64,000 bases of DNA. It comes from Flagellimonas meridianipacifica (lineage in GTDB: Bacteria; Bacteroidota; Bacteroidia; Flavobacteriales; Flavobacteriaceae). The position numbers and the translations under genes are program-made. Within the stretch, counting starts at the first letter, position 1. Each line of letters starts with the position of its first letter. This document shows positions 23,893 to 32,793 of this stretch, piece by piece. Below the pieces are notes generated by a model that was not told the origin of the DNA, did no database searches, and worked only from the letters and a program-made list of their open reading frames with translations. The stretch lies in the NCBI RefSeq assembly GCF_003001695.1, contig NZ_PVYX01000001.1:1984001-2048000 (forward strand). The letters are read 5' to 3'.

Positions 23893-25839
23893 ATGTCAAA
23901 ATCACTACTAATCACCATATTCGTATTGCTTGGCACCCTAAACTGTACTTTGGGGCAAGAAATAAAATTTGGAAAAGTCTCGGATAAAGAACTGACCCAG
24001 GAAAGTTACATGAATGACAATTCAGCCAGTGCAGCGATACTATACAAAAAACAAGATACCTATTTGATTTCATCCAATGGAGAGAGTAGGTTGGTAACGG
24101 AAATACATGAACGTATAAAGATATACACTAAAGAGGGTTTTGAATATGCTACAAAAGAGATTAATCTTTATAAAAACAGATCAGCAAAAGAACAGGTCAA
24201 AAAGCTAAAAGCAGTCACCTATAATTTAGAGAATGGAAAAGTTGTAGAAACTGAATTAGGCAAGGATGAAGTATTTGAAACCGACTTGAGTTACAACTAC
24301 AACCAGGTCAAATTTACCATGCCAAACGTAAAGGAAGGATCCATTCTTGAATTCTCCTACAGGGTAAACTCACCCTTTATCTGGAATATAGATGAATTCC
24401 GATTCCAATATGATATTCCAGTGCATAAAATGTTTGCCTCAATAAGAACTCCGAAGGGCTTTAGATTCCGTCAAACTCCCAAAGGATATTATTCGGTTTA
24501 TCCCAAAAAATACACTAGGAAAGATAACAGAATTGGTATGGACGTAGTCGTTAATGAATACACTGTAACCAACATGCCAGCAATGAAGGCTGAAAGTTAT
24601 GTGGACAACATCCATAACTACAGGAGTGGTGTAATGTTTGAACTCGTTTCTGTGGAATTGCCAGGTTTTTTTAGAAGTTATGCGCAAAGCTGGAAGGATG
24701 TAGCCCAGACTATCGGCAGTTCTGATGATTATAAGAATGAACTTGACAAGACTAGGTCTTTTGACGATGAGTTAGACAACCTATTGGCCAATGAAACATC
24801 ACAAGTTGATAAGATGAAAGCTATTTTTAAGTATGTAAAAAGCAATATCTCTTGGAACGGTCTGGATGGAAAGTATTTTTTCAATGGATTAAAAAAAACC
24901 CTCAAAGAAAAAAAGGGCAATGCCGCAGACATAAATCTATTGTTGGTGGCAATGTTAAGGTATGCTGGGATTGACGCTAATCCCGTAATAATAAGTACCA
25001 AAGATAATCTTATTCCATTTTTCCCAACGGTTGATAGGCTTAATTACGTATTGGCATATGCAAAAATCAATGATAAACCATACTTTATGGATGGAACTGA
25101 GGAATTTAGTGATATTAATGTTCTTCCAATTAAAGACTACAATTGGAAAGGCATTTTAGTAGATAACAACAGAAAGCAATGGAAACAGATTAATTTGATT
25201 TCCCCAGGGACTTCCTCAAATATGTACTCCCTAAATGTCGATTTGAATGAAGATGGTAGTGCAGAAGGTACTTGTAAAGCTAGGTTTGACAGGCATAGTG
25301 CTTTAAACTTTAGAAATGGATATAAGTCGAAGGATATGGAATCCTTTTTGTCTGCAAAAGAGAGTATGCTTTCTGATATTGAAATTGATGAATACAATGC
25401 AGAGAATGCTGAGAATTATGAAGGCCGTGTTGGAGAGTCCTTTAGCTTTTTCAATGACTATGGAGCGGATGAAATAGATGGAAAATTGTATTTAAAACCT
25501 TTAGGCTTTTTAGCTATGGGAGAAAATCCTTTTAAAGTTGAAGAAAGAGTGTACCCGGTAGATTTTGGCTTTCCCTTTAAAGATGTATATATGGTAAAAC
25601 TCAATTTACCTGAAGGGTACAAAATAGAATCGTGTCCAGAATCAAAATCACTAAAGTTGCCTGATGGTTTAGGATTGTTTAGGTTTAATATTACACCTAG
25701 AGAGAATGAGGTTGATGTCATGGTGAATTTTGAGATTAAATCTTCAATCATTGCTCCATCGTATTACCCACTATTAAAGGAATTCTTTAATCAAGTAATA
25801 ACAAAAGAGTCAGAACAATTAGTTTTGTCTAAAATCTAA
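23893..25839 (+). CDS. DUF3857 / transglutaminase-like protein, degenerate active site
   Basis: 648 residues with a signal peptide (MSKSLLITIFVLLGTLNCTLGQ). Same domain plan as the preceding gene. At the catalytic positions the sequence is KGNAADINLLLVAML (Ala344 where the paralog has Cys) and LNYVLAYAKINDKPYFMDGT (Tyr for His; Asp kept), so it is probably not an active transglutaminase or protease. It is co-transcribed with the active-looking paralog, 2 bases away, and followed 3 bases later by the MazG-like gene. May bind peptide or carbohydrate. Function unknown. Confidence 0.8.
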   Translation: MSKSLLITIFVLLGTLNCTLGQEIKFGKVSDKELTQESYMNDNSASAAILYKKQDTYLISSNGESRLVTEIHERIKIYTKEGFEYATKEINLYKNRSAKEQVKKLKAVTYNLENGKVVETELGKDEVFETDLSYNYNQVKFTMPNVKEGSILEFSYRVNSPFIWNIDEFRFQYDIPVHKMFASIRTPKGFRFRQTPKGYYSVYPKKYTRKDNRIGMDVVVNEYTVTNMPAMKAESYVDNIHNYRSGVMFELVSVELPGFFRSYAQSWKDVAQTIGSSDDYKNELDKTRSFDDELDNLLANETSQVDKMKAIFKYVKSNISWNGLDGKYFFNGLKKTLKEKKGNAADINLLLVAMLRYAGIDANPVIISTKDNLIPFFPTVDRLNYVLAYAKINDKPYFMDGTEEFSDINVLPIKDYNWKGILVDNNRKQWKQINLISPGTSSNMYSLNVDLNEDGSAEGTCKARFDRHSALNFRNGYKSKDMESFLSAKESMLSDIEIDEYNAENAENYEGRVGESFSFFNDYGADEIDGKLYLKPLGFLAMGENPFKVEERVYPVDFGFPFKDVYMVKLNLPEGYKIESCPESKSLKLPDGLGLFRFNITPRENEVDVMVNFEIKSSIIAPSYYPLLKEFFNQVITKESEQLVLSKI

Positions 25840-25842
25840 AGC

Positions 25843-26169
25843 ATGAATATCCAGGATGCCCAAAAAGCTGTCGACGATTGGATTCAAAATCACGGGGTCC
25901 GTTATTTTAATGAATTGACCAATATGGCTCAGCTAACCGAAGAAGTGGGCGAAGTGGCCCGCATCATTGCCAGACGATATGGAGAGCAAAGCGAAAAAGA
26001 ATCGGATAAGGCTAAAGATTTGGGCGAAGAGCTGGCGGATGTGGTCTTTGTAGTGCTCTGTCTGGCCAATCAAACCGGCATAGACTTGCAAGAGGCATTT
26101 GACCGTAAGTTGGATTTGAAAACCAAAAGGGATCACGACCGTCACCAAAACAACAAAAAACTGAAATAA
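25843..26169 (+). CDS. MazG-like nucleotide pyrophosphohydrolase
   Basis: 108 residues, a single MazG-type helical domain: LTEEVGEVARIIARRYGE supplies the first acidic metal-binding motif (ExxE) and DLGEELADVVFVVLCLANQ the second (ExxD). Such enzymes hydrolyse non-canonical NTPs to NMP and pyrophosphate. No signal peptide; cytoplasmic. It starts 3 bases after the DUF3857 gene, yet no functional link is obvious. Substrate not predictable. Confidence 0.85.
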   Translation: MNIQDAQKAVDDWIQNHGVRYFNELTNMAQLTEEVGEVARIIARRYGEQSEKESDKAKDLGEELADVVFVVLCLANQTGIDLQEAFDRKLDLKTKRDHDRHQNNKKLK

Positions 26170-26206
26170 AGTGATTCCCCGAAAGGGACATTAAGTTCGT
26201 TTTTTC

Positions 26207-26214
26207 TAGCTTTG
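26207..26214 (+). promoter_or_regulatory. -7 promoter box for aroA
   Basis: TAGCTTTG, an exact TAnnTTTG match. It overlaps the TTG at 26212 that starts the longest aroA reading frame, so transcription would begin after that codon; this supports the later TTG at 26236. Confidence 0.6.
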
Positions 26215-26235
26215 GTCTTCTTAAAGAATGACCAT

Positions 26236-27465
26236 TTGAAACTTAAGCTGAACCAACTTCAAGACCCTTTTGTAAACGGGTCAATTCGGATTACAGGCTC
26301 CAAAAGCGAAACAAATAGACTCTTGCTGCTTCGAGCGCTTTTTCCCAATATTCAAATTGAGAATCTTTCCAATTCCGATGATGGGCGGGTAATGCAAAAA
26401 GGACTGCTTGCAATTAAGGGCGAAGTGGATATTCACCATGCCGGAACCGCAATGAGATTTCTTACTGGGTATTTTGCTTCCCAAGAAGGCAAAGAAGTTG
26501 TTTTAACTGGTTCATCCCGAATGAAAGAACGCCCCATACAAGTATTGGTGGATGCCCTTAAGGAACTTGGTGCGGAAATAGAATATGTAAATAAGCGTGG
26601 GTGTCCTCCTCTAAGGATTTCGGGAAAAAAGCTGATCAAAAACAAAGTGGCGCTTCCTGCAAATGTAAGCAGCCAGTACATTTCAGCATTACTTCTGATA
26701 GCTCCAAGTCTTGAAAATGGTCTGGAACTCGAGTTAGTTGGCAAAATCACTTCGGTCCCCTATATAAAAATGACCTTGAGTTTATTGGATGAATTGGGAA
26801 TTTCAACCTCGTTTGAAGGGAACAAAATTAGCGTCCATCCCAAAAAGGATGTCGAAACCAAAACTATGGTTGTTGAATCCGATTGGAGTTCGGCAAGTTA
26901 CTTTTACAGTATTGCGGCAATGTGTAGAGTGGGTTCCCAAATAAAGCTATCTGCATACAAGAAAAATTCGTTGCAAGGAGATAGTGTACTTCAAGAGATT
27001 TATACCCAATTTGGTGTGGAAACTTCTTTTTCGGATACTGAAGTTACACTGAACAAGGTAAGCCGGCATAAAACGGATTTTTTTGAATATGACCTTTCCA
27101 ATGCTCCAGACCTGGCTCAAACCATTTCGGTTACCTGTTTGGGATTGGGGATAGGATGCCACTTAACGGGCCTCCACACCCTTCCCATTAAGGAGACGGA
27201 CCGTTTGGCGGCTCTTCAAACGGAGCTGACCAAATTGGGTGCACAAGTTGATATAGATGCAGAAAGTTTGACTTTACGGTCTACGTCTGTAATCAACGAA
27301 GGAGTTCCCATTGACACCTATCATGACCATCGTATGGCCATGGCATTTGCTCCGCTGGCACTAAGAACCAATCTATTTGTAAACGATGCCGGAGTAGTTT
27401 CCAAATCCTATCCAGATTTCTGGGAAGACCTTAAGACAATCGGTTTACATATTGTGGAAGTATAA
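26236..27465 (+). CDS. aroA: 3-phosphoshikimate 1-carboxyvinyltransferase (EPSP synthase)
   Basis: About 409 residues from TTG 26236 (MKLKLNQLQDPF); the frame is open from TTG 26212 but that codon lies in the -7 box. Family motifs: GSKSETNRLLLLRALF with the PEP/shikimate-binding lysine, HAGTAMRFLTGYFA, SRMKERPIQ, SDWSSASYF and KETDRLAAL. It adds the enolpyruvyl group of PEP to shikimate-3-phosphate. The usual NAGTAxR reads HAGTAMR, a known flavobacterial form as far as I recall. It lies away from the attenuated aromatic operon and has its own promoter, so it may be regulated separately. Confidence 0.93.
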   Translation: MKLKLNQLQDPFVNGSIRITGSKSETNRLLLLRALFPNIQIENLSNSDDGRVMQKGLLAIKGEVDIHHAGTAMRFLTGYFASQEGKEVVLTGSSRMKERPIQVLVDALKELGAEIEYVNKRGCPPLRISGKKLIKNKVALPANVSSQYISALLLIAPSLENGLELELVGKITSVPYIKMTLSLLDELGISTSFEGNKISVHPKKDVETKTMVVESDWSSASYFYSIAAMCRVGSQIKLSAYKKNSLQGDSVLQEIYTQFGVETSFSDTEVTLNKVSRHKTDFFEYDLSNAPDLAQTISVTCLGLGIGCHLTGLHTLPIKETDRLAALQTELTKLGAQVDIDAESLTLRSTSVINEGVPIDTYHDHRMAMAFAPLALRTNLFVNDAGVVSKSYPDFWEDLKTIGLHIVEV

Positions 27466-27487
27466 CCGTATTTAATCATCAAATTAC

Positions 27488-27519
27488 TTGACATCCCCTA
27501 TCTCTGGATTGTATATTTG
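27488..27519 (+). promoter_or_regulatory. Promoter of queA
   Basis: TTG (27488-27490) and TATATTTG (27512-27519), an exact TAnnTTTG -7 box with a spacer of 21 bases, about 30 bases before the queA ATG. Confidence 0.6.
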
Positions 27520-27550
27520 CCATCCTTTATAAAAATCTAAAAAAGTCTAG

Positions 27551-28600
27551 ATGAAATTATCAAACTTCAACTTTGAATTACCTAAAGAATTATTGGCGGA
27601 ATACCCTGCTGAAAACAGGGACGAGTCCAAATTGATGGTAATACACAGGGAAACAGGAAAAATTGAACACAAAATGTTCAAAGACCTTATCGATTACTTT
27701 GATGAAGGTGATGTAATGGTCTTGAACAACACCAAGGTTTTTCCAGCTAGACTTTACGGGAACAAGGAAAAAACTGGGGCACGAATCGAGGTATTCTTGC
27801 TTAGAGAGTTGAATCAAGAGCAGCGCCTATGGGATGTTCTGGTAGATCCGGCCAGAAAAATACGAATTGGAAATAAACTTTATTTTGGAGATGATGAAAG
27901 TTTGGTGGCAGAGGTAATCGACAATACAACTTCTCGAGGAAGAACCTTGAGATTTTTGTACGACGGATCTTATACGGATTTTAGAAGAAAGCTTCGCGAG
28001 TTGGGCGAGACCCCTCTACCTAAATATATCAAAAGAGATGTAGAGCCAGAGGACGAAGAGCGTTACCAAACCATATATGCAAAGCACGAGGGAGCTGTGG
28101 CTGCACCTACCGCAGGGCTTCATTTTTCCAAACACCTATTGAAGCGTTTGGAGATTAAAGGTGTTGATTTTGCAGAAGTGACATTGCACGTAGGGCTGGG
28201 TACGTTTAATCCAGTTGAGGTTGAGGATTTATCCAAACATAAAATGGATAGTGAGGAGTTGGTGATAGATGAAAAGGCGACTGAAATTGTAAACAGGGCC
28301 AAGAGCAACAAGAAAAAAGTGTGTGCCGTGGGAACCACTGTAATGCGCGGTTTGGAGAGTGCGGTATCGTCAGAACACACGTTGAATACCTTTGAAGGTT
28401 GGACGAACAAGTTCATTTTCCCTCCATATGATTTTAGTATTGCAAACTGTATGGTAACTAACTTTCACCTTCCTAAATCAACACTTCTGATGATGATTTC
28501 GGCTTTCGTAGGACATGATTTGATGAAGAAAGCCTATAAACAGGCTATATTGGAACAATACCGATTCTACTCCTACGGAGATGCAATGTTGATTATATAA
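27551..28600 (+). CDS. queA: S-adenosylmethionine:tRNA ribosyltransferase-isomerase
   Basis: 349 residues, the family length. Landmarks: [24 protein letters not shown] at the N-terminus, [34 protein letters not shown] and [12 protein letters not shown]. QueA transfers the ribosyl part of SAM to preQ1 in tRNA, making epoxyqueuosine at the wobble position. It has its own TAnnTTTG promoter and a good terminator. No other queuosine gene is in the window. Confidence 0.96.
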   Translation: MKLSNFNFELPKELLAEYPAENRDESKLMVIHRETGKIEHKMFKDLIDYFDEGDVMVLNNTKVFPARLYGNKEKTGARIEVFLLRELNQEQRLWDVLVDPARKIRIGNKLYFGDDESLVAEVIDNTTSRGRTLRFLYDGSYTDFRRKLRELGETPLPKYIKRDVEPEDEERYQTIYAKHEGAVAAPTAGLHFSKHLLKRLEIKGVDFAEVTLHVGLGTFNPVEVEDLSKHKMDSEELVIDEKATEIVNRAKSNKKKVCAVGTTVMRGLESAVSSEHTLNTFEGWTNKFIFPPYDFSIANCMVTNFHLPKSTLLMMISAFVGHDLMKKAYKQAILEQYRFYSYGDAMLII

Positions 28601-28618
28601 TCAATTAAAACAATAATA

Positions 28619-28659
28619 AAGTCCCGCTGAAAGTCAAGTACTTCCCAGCGGGATTTTTT
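28619..28659 (+). terminator. Terminator of queA
   Basis: TCCCGCTG (28622-28629) and CAGCGGGA (28646-28653) form an 8-bp stem followed by TTTTTT; the 16-base loop can fold further. Confidence 0.85.
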
Positions 28660-28677
28660 GTAGCTATCTTTATCCTT

Positions 28678-29718
28678 GTGGAAGTTAAAAAGAAAGACAT
28701 ACGGGCATTGACCAAAGACCAACTTCGCAATTTTTTCGTGGATTCGGGGGATAAAGCCTTTCGTGGTAATCAGGTGTACGAATGGCTTTGGAAGAAATCC
28801 GCCCATTCCTTTGATGCCATGACCAATATTTCCAAGGAAACCCGAAGCATGTTGGAGGAATCTTTTGTGATCAACCACATCCAGGTTGACCAGATGCAAA
28901 GAAGTACCGATGGTACCATTAAAAATGCGGTTAAACTCCATGATGAGCTTATAGTGGAATCCGTTTTGATTCCCACTGAAACACGAACTACTGCATGTGT
29001 TTCAAGTCAAGTGGGGTGTAGTTTGGATTGCAGGTTTTGTGCAACTGCCCGCCTTAAAAGGATGCGCAACCTGAATCCTGATGAAATCTATGATCAAGTG
29101 GTGGCCATCGATAACCAGAGTAGGCTTTACTTTGATAGGCCCTTGAGCAATATTGTTTTTATGGGAATGGGGGAACCCTTAATGAATTATAACAATGTTT
29201 TAAAGGCTATAGACAAAATCACCTTGCCGGAAGGCTTGGGAATGTCCCCTAAAAGAATAACCGTATCCACATCTGGAGTACCAAAAATGATAAAAAAGAT
29301 GGCAGATGAGGAGGTCAAGTTCAATTTGGCAGTTTCCCTGCATTCCGCGATAGATGAAATTAGAACTTCAATTATGCCGTTCAATGCCACCTTTCCATTA
29401 AAAGATTTAAGGGAGGCTTTGGAATATTGGTATGCCAAAACCAAAAACCGAATTACCTATGAATATGTGGTTTGGAAGGGCATAAATGACACTCAAAAAG
29501 ATGTAGATGCCTTGGTGAAATTCTGTCAATTTGCTCCTTCCAAGGTTAACCTTATTGAGTATAACCCCATTGATGACGGGGAGTTTCAACAAGCTTCGGA
29601 TTCTGCGCTTCAAATGTATCAGGATACCCTTCAGCGAAATGGGATAACGGTCACGGTCCGTAAATCCCGTGGAAAGGATATTGACGCTGCCTGTGGTCAA
29701 TTGGCCAATAAGTCCTGA
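28678..29718 (+). CDS. rlmN: 23S rRNA (adenine2503-C2)/tRNA A37 methyltransferase RlmN
   Basis: 346 residues from GTG 28678. Radical-SAM cluster CSLDCRFCATA (CxxxCxxC), MGMGEPLMNYNN, and the C-terminal catalytic cysteine region GKDIDAACGQL (Cys about 10 residues from the end). It methylates A2503 of 23S rRNA and A37 in tRNA through a two-cysteine radical mechanism. A -7-like box TATCTTTA (28665-28672) ends 5 bases before the GTG, so the message may be leaderless; the queA terminator lies just upstream. Overlaps nothing at its 3' end; the convergent DOMON gene begins 3 bases on. Confidence 0.95.
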   Translation: MEVKKKDIRALTKDQLRNFFVDSGDKAFRGNQVYEWLWKKSAHSFDAMTNISKETRSMLEESFVINHIQVDQMQRSTDGTIKNAVKLHDELIVESVLIPTETRTTACVSSQVGCSLDCRFCATARLKRMRNLNPDEIYDQVVAIDNQSRLYFDRPLSNIVFMGMGEPLMNYNNVLKAIDKITLPEGLGMSPKRITVSTSGVPKMIKKMADEEVKFNLAVSLHSAIDEIRTSIMPFNATFPLKDLREALEYWYAKTKNRITYEYVVWKGINDTQKDVDALVKFCQFAPSKVNLIEYNPIDDGEFQQASDSALQMYQDTLQRNGITVTVRKSRGKDIDAACGQLANKS

Positions 29719-29721
29719 GAG

Positions 29722-30216
29722 TTAAAGTTCAACCTCCACATGTTTTCGCATTCTCGAATGATGGTCAAATTCATCTTCCATGCTATAGGCGCAAATGAGC
29801 CAAATGGTGTCGCCCTTTTTTAAATCCATGTGATATTTGTCGAAGGCTTTGGTGGGGAGGGAAAAGCTTACCCATGTTTTTTCTGAAGATTCTTTACCGC
29901 TTGCACCCATTACTTGGGATTGGGACCCCAATTGATTTACAGGTTTCGGGTTTCCAACCCCCAAAACAAAGAGATCCTCAGTATTCACCTTTCCGTCGAC
30001 TACGTTGACCATAATCAAATTACTGCCAACAATGTCATTTTTGCTATTGAAACCAAGAGCAATCCAGCCGTCATCCGGAGCCGATGCGGTAAAGGTTATG
30101 GCATTGTCTTCAAACTTCCAGGAAATATCCATTTGATTTACTTTCACCTGTTGTGCGAAAGACAAGGAACAACATAATAGAACGAGGAATACGGAAGCGA
30201 AACTTTTGTAATTCAT
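29722..30216 (-). CDS. Secreted DOMON-domain protein
   Basis: 164 residues with signal peptide (MNYKSFASVFLVLLCCSLSFAQ). DOMON beta sandwich features: DISWKFEDNAITFTASAPDDGWIALGFN, then a stretch with GSNLIMVNV, and the C-terminal HHSRMRKHVEVEL typical of this family. DOMON domains bind heme or sugar; the Met and His residues that act as heme ligands in cytochrome-type DOMONs could be those in SNLIMV and HHSRMR, but this is inference. Convergent with rlmN, only 3 bases between stops. Probably periplasmic. Confidence 0.82.
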   Translation of the reverse strand: MNYKSFASVFLVLLCCSLSFAQQVKVNQMDISWKFEDNAITFTASAPDDGWIALGFNSKNDIVGSNLIMVNVVDGKVNTEDLFVLGVGNPKPVNQLGSQSQVMGASGKESSEKTWVSFSLPTKAFDKYHMDLKKGDTIWLICAYSMEDEFDHHSRMRKHVEVEL

Positions 30217-30300
30217 TTTCTGATTTTTTGATTGATATTGTTAAAGCTAAGGCTAGAAATAATAATTAGCTCCTAACGGCTAGTTAAAAAAATCCTGACG

Positions 30301-30308
30301 TATCTTTG
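30301..30308 (+). promoter_or_regulatory. -7 promoter box of the polyprenyl synthase gene
   Basis: TATCTTTG, exact TAnnTTTG, ending 7 bases before the ATG; predicts an almost leaderless transcript. No clear -33 box. Confidence 0.55.
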
Positions 30309-30315
30309 ACTTTGG

Positions 30316-31293
30316 ATGAAAATTGTCTCGCAAATTAAGGAACCCATCGATAAAGAGATGGAGCTTTTTGAAGAAAAGTTTCATGAATCCATGTCCTCCA
30401 AAGTTGCGCTTTTCAATAGAATAACATACTACATTATAAATAGAAAAGGGAAGCAGATGAGACCGATGTTTGTTTTCCTTACCGCCAAATTATTGAATGA
30501 TGGTTCCGTAAACGATAGAACATATTGCGGTGCTTCTATAATAGAACTTATACATACTGCAAGTTTGGTCCACGATGATGTGGTGGACGAAAGCCACAAA
30601 CGCAGAGGATTCTTTTCCGTAAATGCGCTTTGGAAGAATAAAATTGCCGTTTTAGTGGGTGACTTTCTCTTTTCAAGAGGGGTGTTGGTTGCTTTGGATA
30701 ATAAAAACTACGACCTTCTTCATATTATCTCCAATGCCGTTCGGGACATGAGTGAAGGAGAGCTGCTGCAAATTGAGAAAGCCCGACTGCTGGATATCAC
30801 CGAAGAGGTGTATTACGAAATCATTCGCCAAAAAACGGCCACATTGATTGCTGCCTGCTGCAGCATGGGGGCCTGTTCTGTAAAACCGGAAACGGAGCAT
30901 GTGGAAACCTTCAGAAAGTTTGGAGAACTCTGTGGAATGGCATTTCAGATAAAAGACGACCTCTTTGATTATGGTGCAGAAAAAATAGGAAAACCAACGG
31001 GTATAGATATAAAAGAACAAAAAATGACCCTGCCCCTCATCTATGCGCTAAATCATAGTGATGCGGAAAAAAGAAGGTGGTTGATAAACTCTATCAAAAA
31101 CCATAACAAGAACAAGAAAAGGGTGCGTGAGGTTATCGCCTACGTTAAGGAAAAGGGAGGTTTGGAATACGCGGTTGCCAAAATGCTGGAGTTTAAAGAT
31201 CAAGCCTTGTCCCTCTTGGATAAATATCCGGATTCCCAATACAAGGATTCACTTGTCTTGATGGTCAATTATGTAGTTGACCGGAAAAAGTAA
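30316..31293 (+). CDS. Trans-polyprenyl diphosphate synthase
   Basis: 325 residues, all-helical isoprenyl synthase. First aspartate-rich motif LVHDDVVDES (~82-91) and second IKDDLFDYG; GKQMRP near residue 50 binds pyrophosphate. Small-versus-large side chains before the first motif (IELIHTASL) suggest a medium or long-chain product, likely the side chain of menaquinone as used by flavobacteria (product length not provable by eye). Soluble cytoplasmic enzyme. Very short 5' leader predicted. Next gene is the ECF sigma factor, separated by 107 bases with its own promoter. Confidence 0.9.
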   Translation: MKIVSQIKEPIDKEMELFEEKFHESMSSKVALFNRITYYIINRKGKQMRPMFVFLTAKLLNDGSVNDRTYCGASIIELIHTASLVHDDVVDESHKRRGFFSVNALWKNKIAVLVGDFLFSRGVLVALDNKNYDLLHIISNAVRDMSEGELLQIEKARLLDITEEVYYEIIRQKTATLIAACCSMGACSVKPETEHVETFRKFGELCGMAFQIKDDLFDYGAEKIGKPTGIDIKEQKMTLPLIYALNHSDAEKRRWLINSIKNHNKNKKRVREVIAYVKEKGGLEYAVAKMLEFKDQALSLLDKYPDSQYKDSLVLMVNYVVDRKK

Positions 31294-31354
31294 TAAAACA
31301 AAGTATTGATAATCAAATAGTTTCAACTTTTTACAAAAAAAGATGAAACGTTGG

Positions 31355-31384
31355 GCAACGCTTTCCATCCCAATTACGTCTATC
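31355..31384 (+). promoter_or_regulatory. ECF-type promoter, probably autoregulatory
   Basis: GCAACGCTTT (31355-31364) and CGTCTATC (31377-31384). AAC and CGTC are 17 bases apart, as in -35/-10 elements of ECF sigma promoters, and the element lies in front of an ECF sigma gene. It does not look like a TAnnTTTG promoter. A small inverted repeat (GTTGGGCAAC, 31350-31359) overlaps its left part. Confidence 0.65.
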
Positions 31385-31400
31385 TAAATAGAACACAAAC

Positions 31401-31973
31401 TTGAAACCGCTTTTGAAAATCATAGCGCTAAACAATAATGAAAAGGCCTGGATAAAAAGGGCAGTGTCTGGTGATTCCAAAGCACAGCAAATGCTTTATG
31501 ATAGGTATGCGGGAAAAATGTTGAGTGTTTGTAGGCAATATGTGAAAGATGTTCAATTTGCTGAGGATGTAATGGTTCATGCTTTTGTGAAAGTGTTCAA
31601 GAATCTTAACAGTTTTGAGTATCGCGGAAGTTTTGAAGGGTGGATTCGGAAAATCATGGTTAGGGAAAGTATTTCCTATTTAAGAAAAAGACAGTTTGTG
31701 GTTTACGATGATGGAGTTCTGGAGAATCAAGAAAAAGTGTTGGATTCAGCGTATAGCGCATTTGATGTGGAATACATCCAAAATCAGATAGACCAATTGC
31801 CCGAGGGATACAAAATGGTGTTCTTACTTTTTGCTATAGAGGGGTATAAACACCATGAGATTGCAGAGATGTTGCAAATCTCTGAAGGAACATCAAAGTC
31901 ACAATTGTTCAAGGCGCGAAAAATGTTGCAGGAAAACTTAAAGTGGATGATGAAAAGTACGGGCAGGAATTAA
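31401..31973 (+). CDS. ECF-type RNA polymerase sigma factor
   Basis: 190 residues from TTG 31401. Region 2 contains DRYAGKMLSVCRQYVKDVQFAEDVMVHAFVKVF and FEGWIRKIMVRESISYLRK; region 4 contains DQLPEGYKMVFLLFAIEGYKHHEIAEMLQISEGTSKSQLFKARKML, with the helix-turn-helix near the end. No region 3. It directs RNA polymerase to a special promoter set, likely including its own (see the AAC/CGTC element 37 bases upstream). It is followed by a membrane protein gene and an outer-membrane protein gene, which may be its anti-sigma factor and target. TTG start is the only candidate giving full region 2. Confidence 0.9.
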   Translation: MKPLLKIIALNNNEKAWIKRAVSGDSKAQQMLYDRYAGKMLSVCRQYVKDVQFAEDVMVHAFVKVFKNLNSFEYRGSFEGWIRKIMVRESISYLRKRQFVVYDDGVLENQEKVLDSAYSAFDVEYIQNQIDQLPEGYKMVFLLFAIEGYKHHEIAEMLQISEGTSKSQLFKARKMLQENLKWMMKSTGRN

Positions 31974-31983
31974 TGAAAAGGAT

Positions 31984-32715
31984 ATGGAAAAGTTTGAAAA
32001 ACATATTAAGGAAAAGCTAGAGGCCAGGAAAATAGATCCTTCTGCGAAAGCTTGGGAAAAAATATCCCAGGAACTTTCTACAATTCAAAAACCAAAAAGA
32101 AAAAGAAAGTACGTGTACGCTATTGCCGCGGGATTTATAGGATTGCTTTTAGTGTTTGGAATTCTTCTTTTTAATGATGAATCAAATGAAAATGCGATTC
32201 CGATTGTGGAAGAAGACAACGTACCAAAAAAACAATTGAAAAAAGAGAAATCACCCGAATTTAAGGTGCAGCAAATGGAGGTAGCCGAGTCTCCAGAAGA
32301 AACCCCAACGGAATCTAAATACAAGGAGATTTCAAAAGAAACCTTAACTGATCCGGTCGTAGTTGAAATACAAGAAAATAAACAGTTCAATAAAGTTCCC
32401 TTAAAAGATTCATCGGTTACCATTTCGGAAGATATTATCAACAAAAAGGTAAACGAAGTAATGAACCAGGTAATAATGCTTGAGGATATGGCCAATGCTG
32501 AAATCACGGATGCTGAGGTAGATTCACTGTTACGAGCCGCACAACGGGATATATTGACGGATAAATTGCTTAATCCAGAAGGAAAAGTGGACGCCATGGC
32601 TTTGTTGACTGAAGTAGAAGACGAGTTGGACGAATCTTTTCGAGATCAAATATTTGAAGCACTCAAACAAGGTTACCTTAAGGTAAAGACTGCAGTGGCG
32701 GATAGAAATAATTAA
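31984..32715 (+). CDS. Putative anti-sigma factor, single-pass membrane protein
   Basis: 243 residues. The N-terminus is charged (MEKFEKHIKEKLEARKIDPSAKAWEKISQELS) and cytoplasmic in prediction. One transmembrane helix follows (YVYAIAAGFIGLLLVFGILLF, ~40-60), then an acidic periplasmic part with many Glu/Lys and no motif I know. The pattern of short cytosolic helix bundle + TM + variable tail, 10 bases after an ECF sigma gene, fits anti-sigma factors of Bacteroidota. It lacks a clear zinc HxxxCxxC motif. Function rests on position and topology. Confidence 0.6.
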   Translation: MEKFEKHIKEKLEARKIDPSAKAWEKISQELSTIQKPKRKRKYVYAIAAGFIGLLLVFGILLFNDESNENAIPIVEEDNVPKKQLKKEKSPEFKVQQMEVAESPEETPTESKYKEISKETLTDPVVVEIQENKQFNKVPLKDSSVTISEDIINKKVNEVMNQVIMLEDMANAEITDAEVDSLLRAAQRDILTDKLLNPEGKVDAMALLTEVEDELDESFRDQIFEALKQGYLKVKTAVADRNN

Positions 32716-32742
32716 TCATCAATCAAAAAGCCTTTGTTTTCT

Positions 32743-32780
32743 CCTCCCCATTTTTTGGGGAGGCAGGAACCGAAGGTTCC
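32743..32780. repeat. Two adjacent palindromes resembling a flavobacterial intergenic repeat
   Basis: CCTCCCC (32743-32749) / GGGGAGG (32757-32763), loop ATTTTTT, then GGAACC (32766-32771) gaa GGTTCC (32775-32780). CCTCCCC...GGGGAGG with a following small palindrome resembles a repeat I recall from many Bacteroidota intergenic regions; here it sits between the anti-sigma gene and the outer-membrane protein gene. One copy in this window. Confidence 0.5.
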
Positions 32781-32793
32781 AAAATCAATCAAA

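Noticed and set aside
32085..32597. 170-codon minus-strand frame inside the putative anti-sigma gene
   Set aside because: Serine-rich shadow of an acidic Glu-rich coding strand; the plus strand has the membrane helix and operon position.
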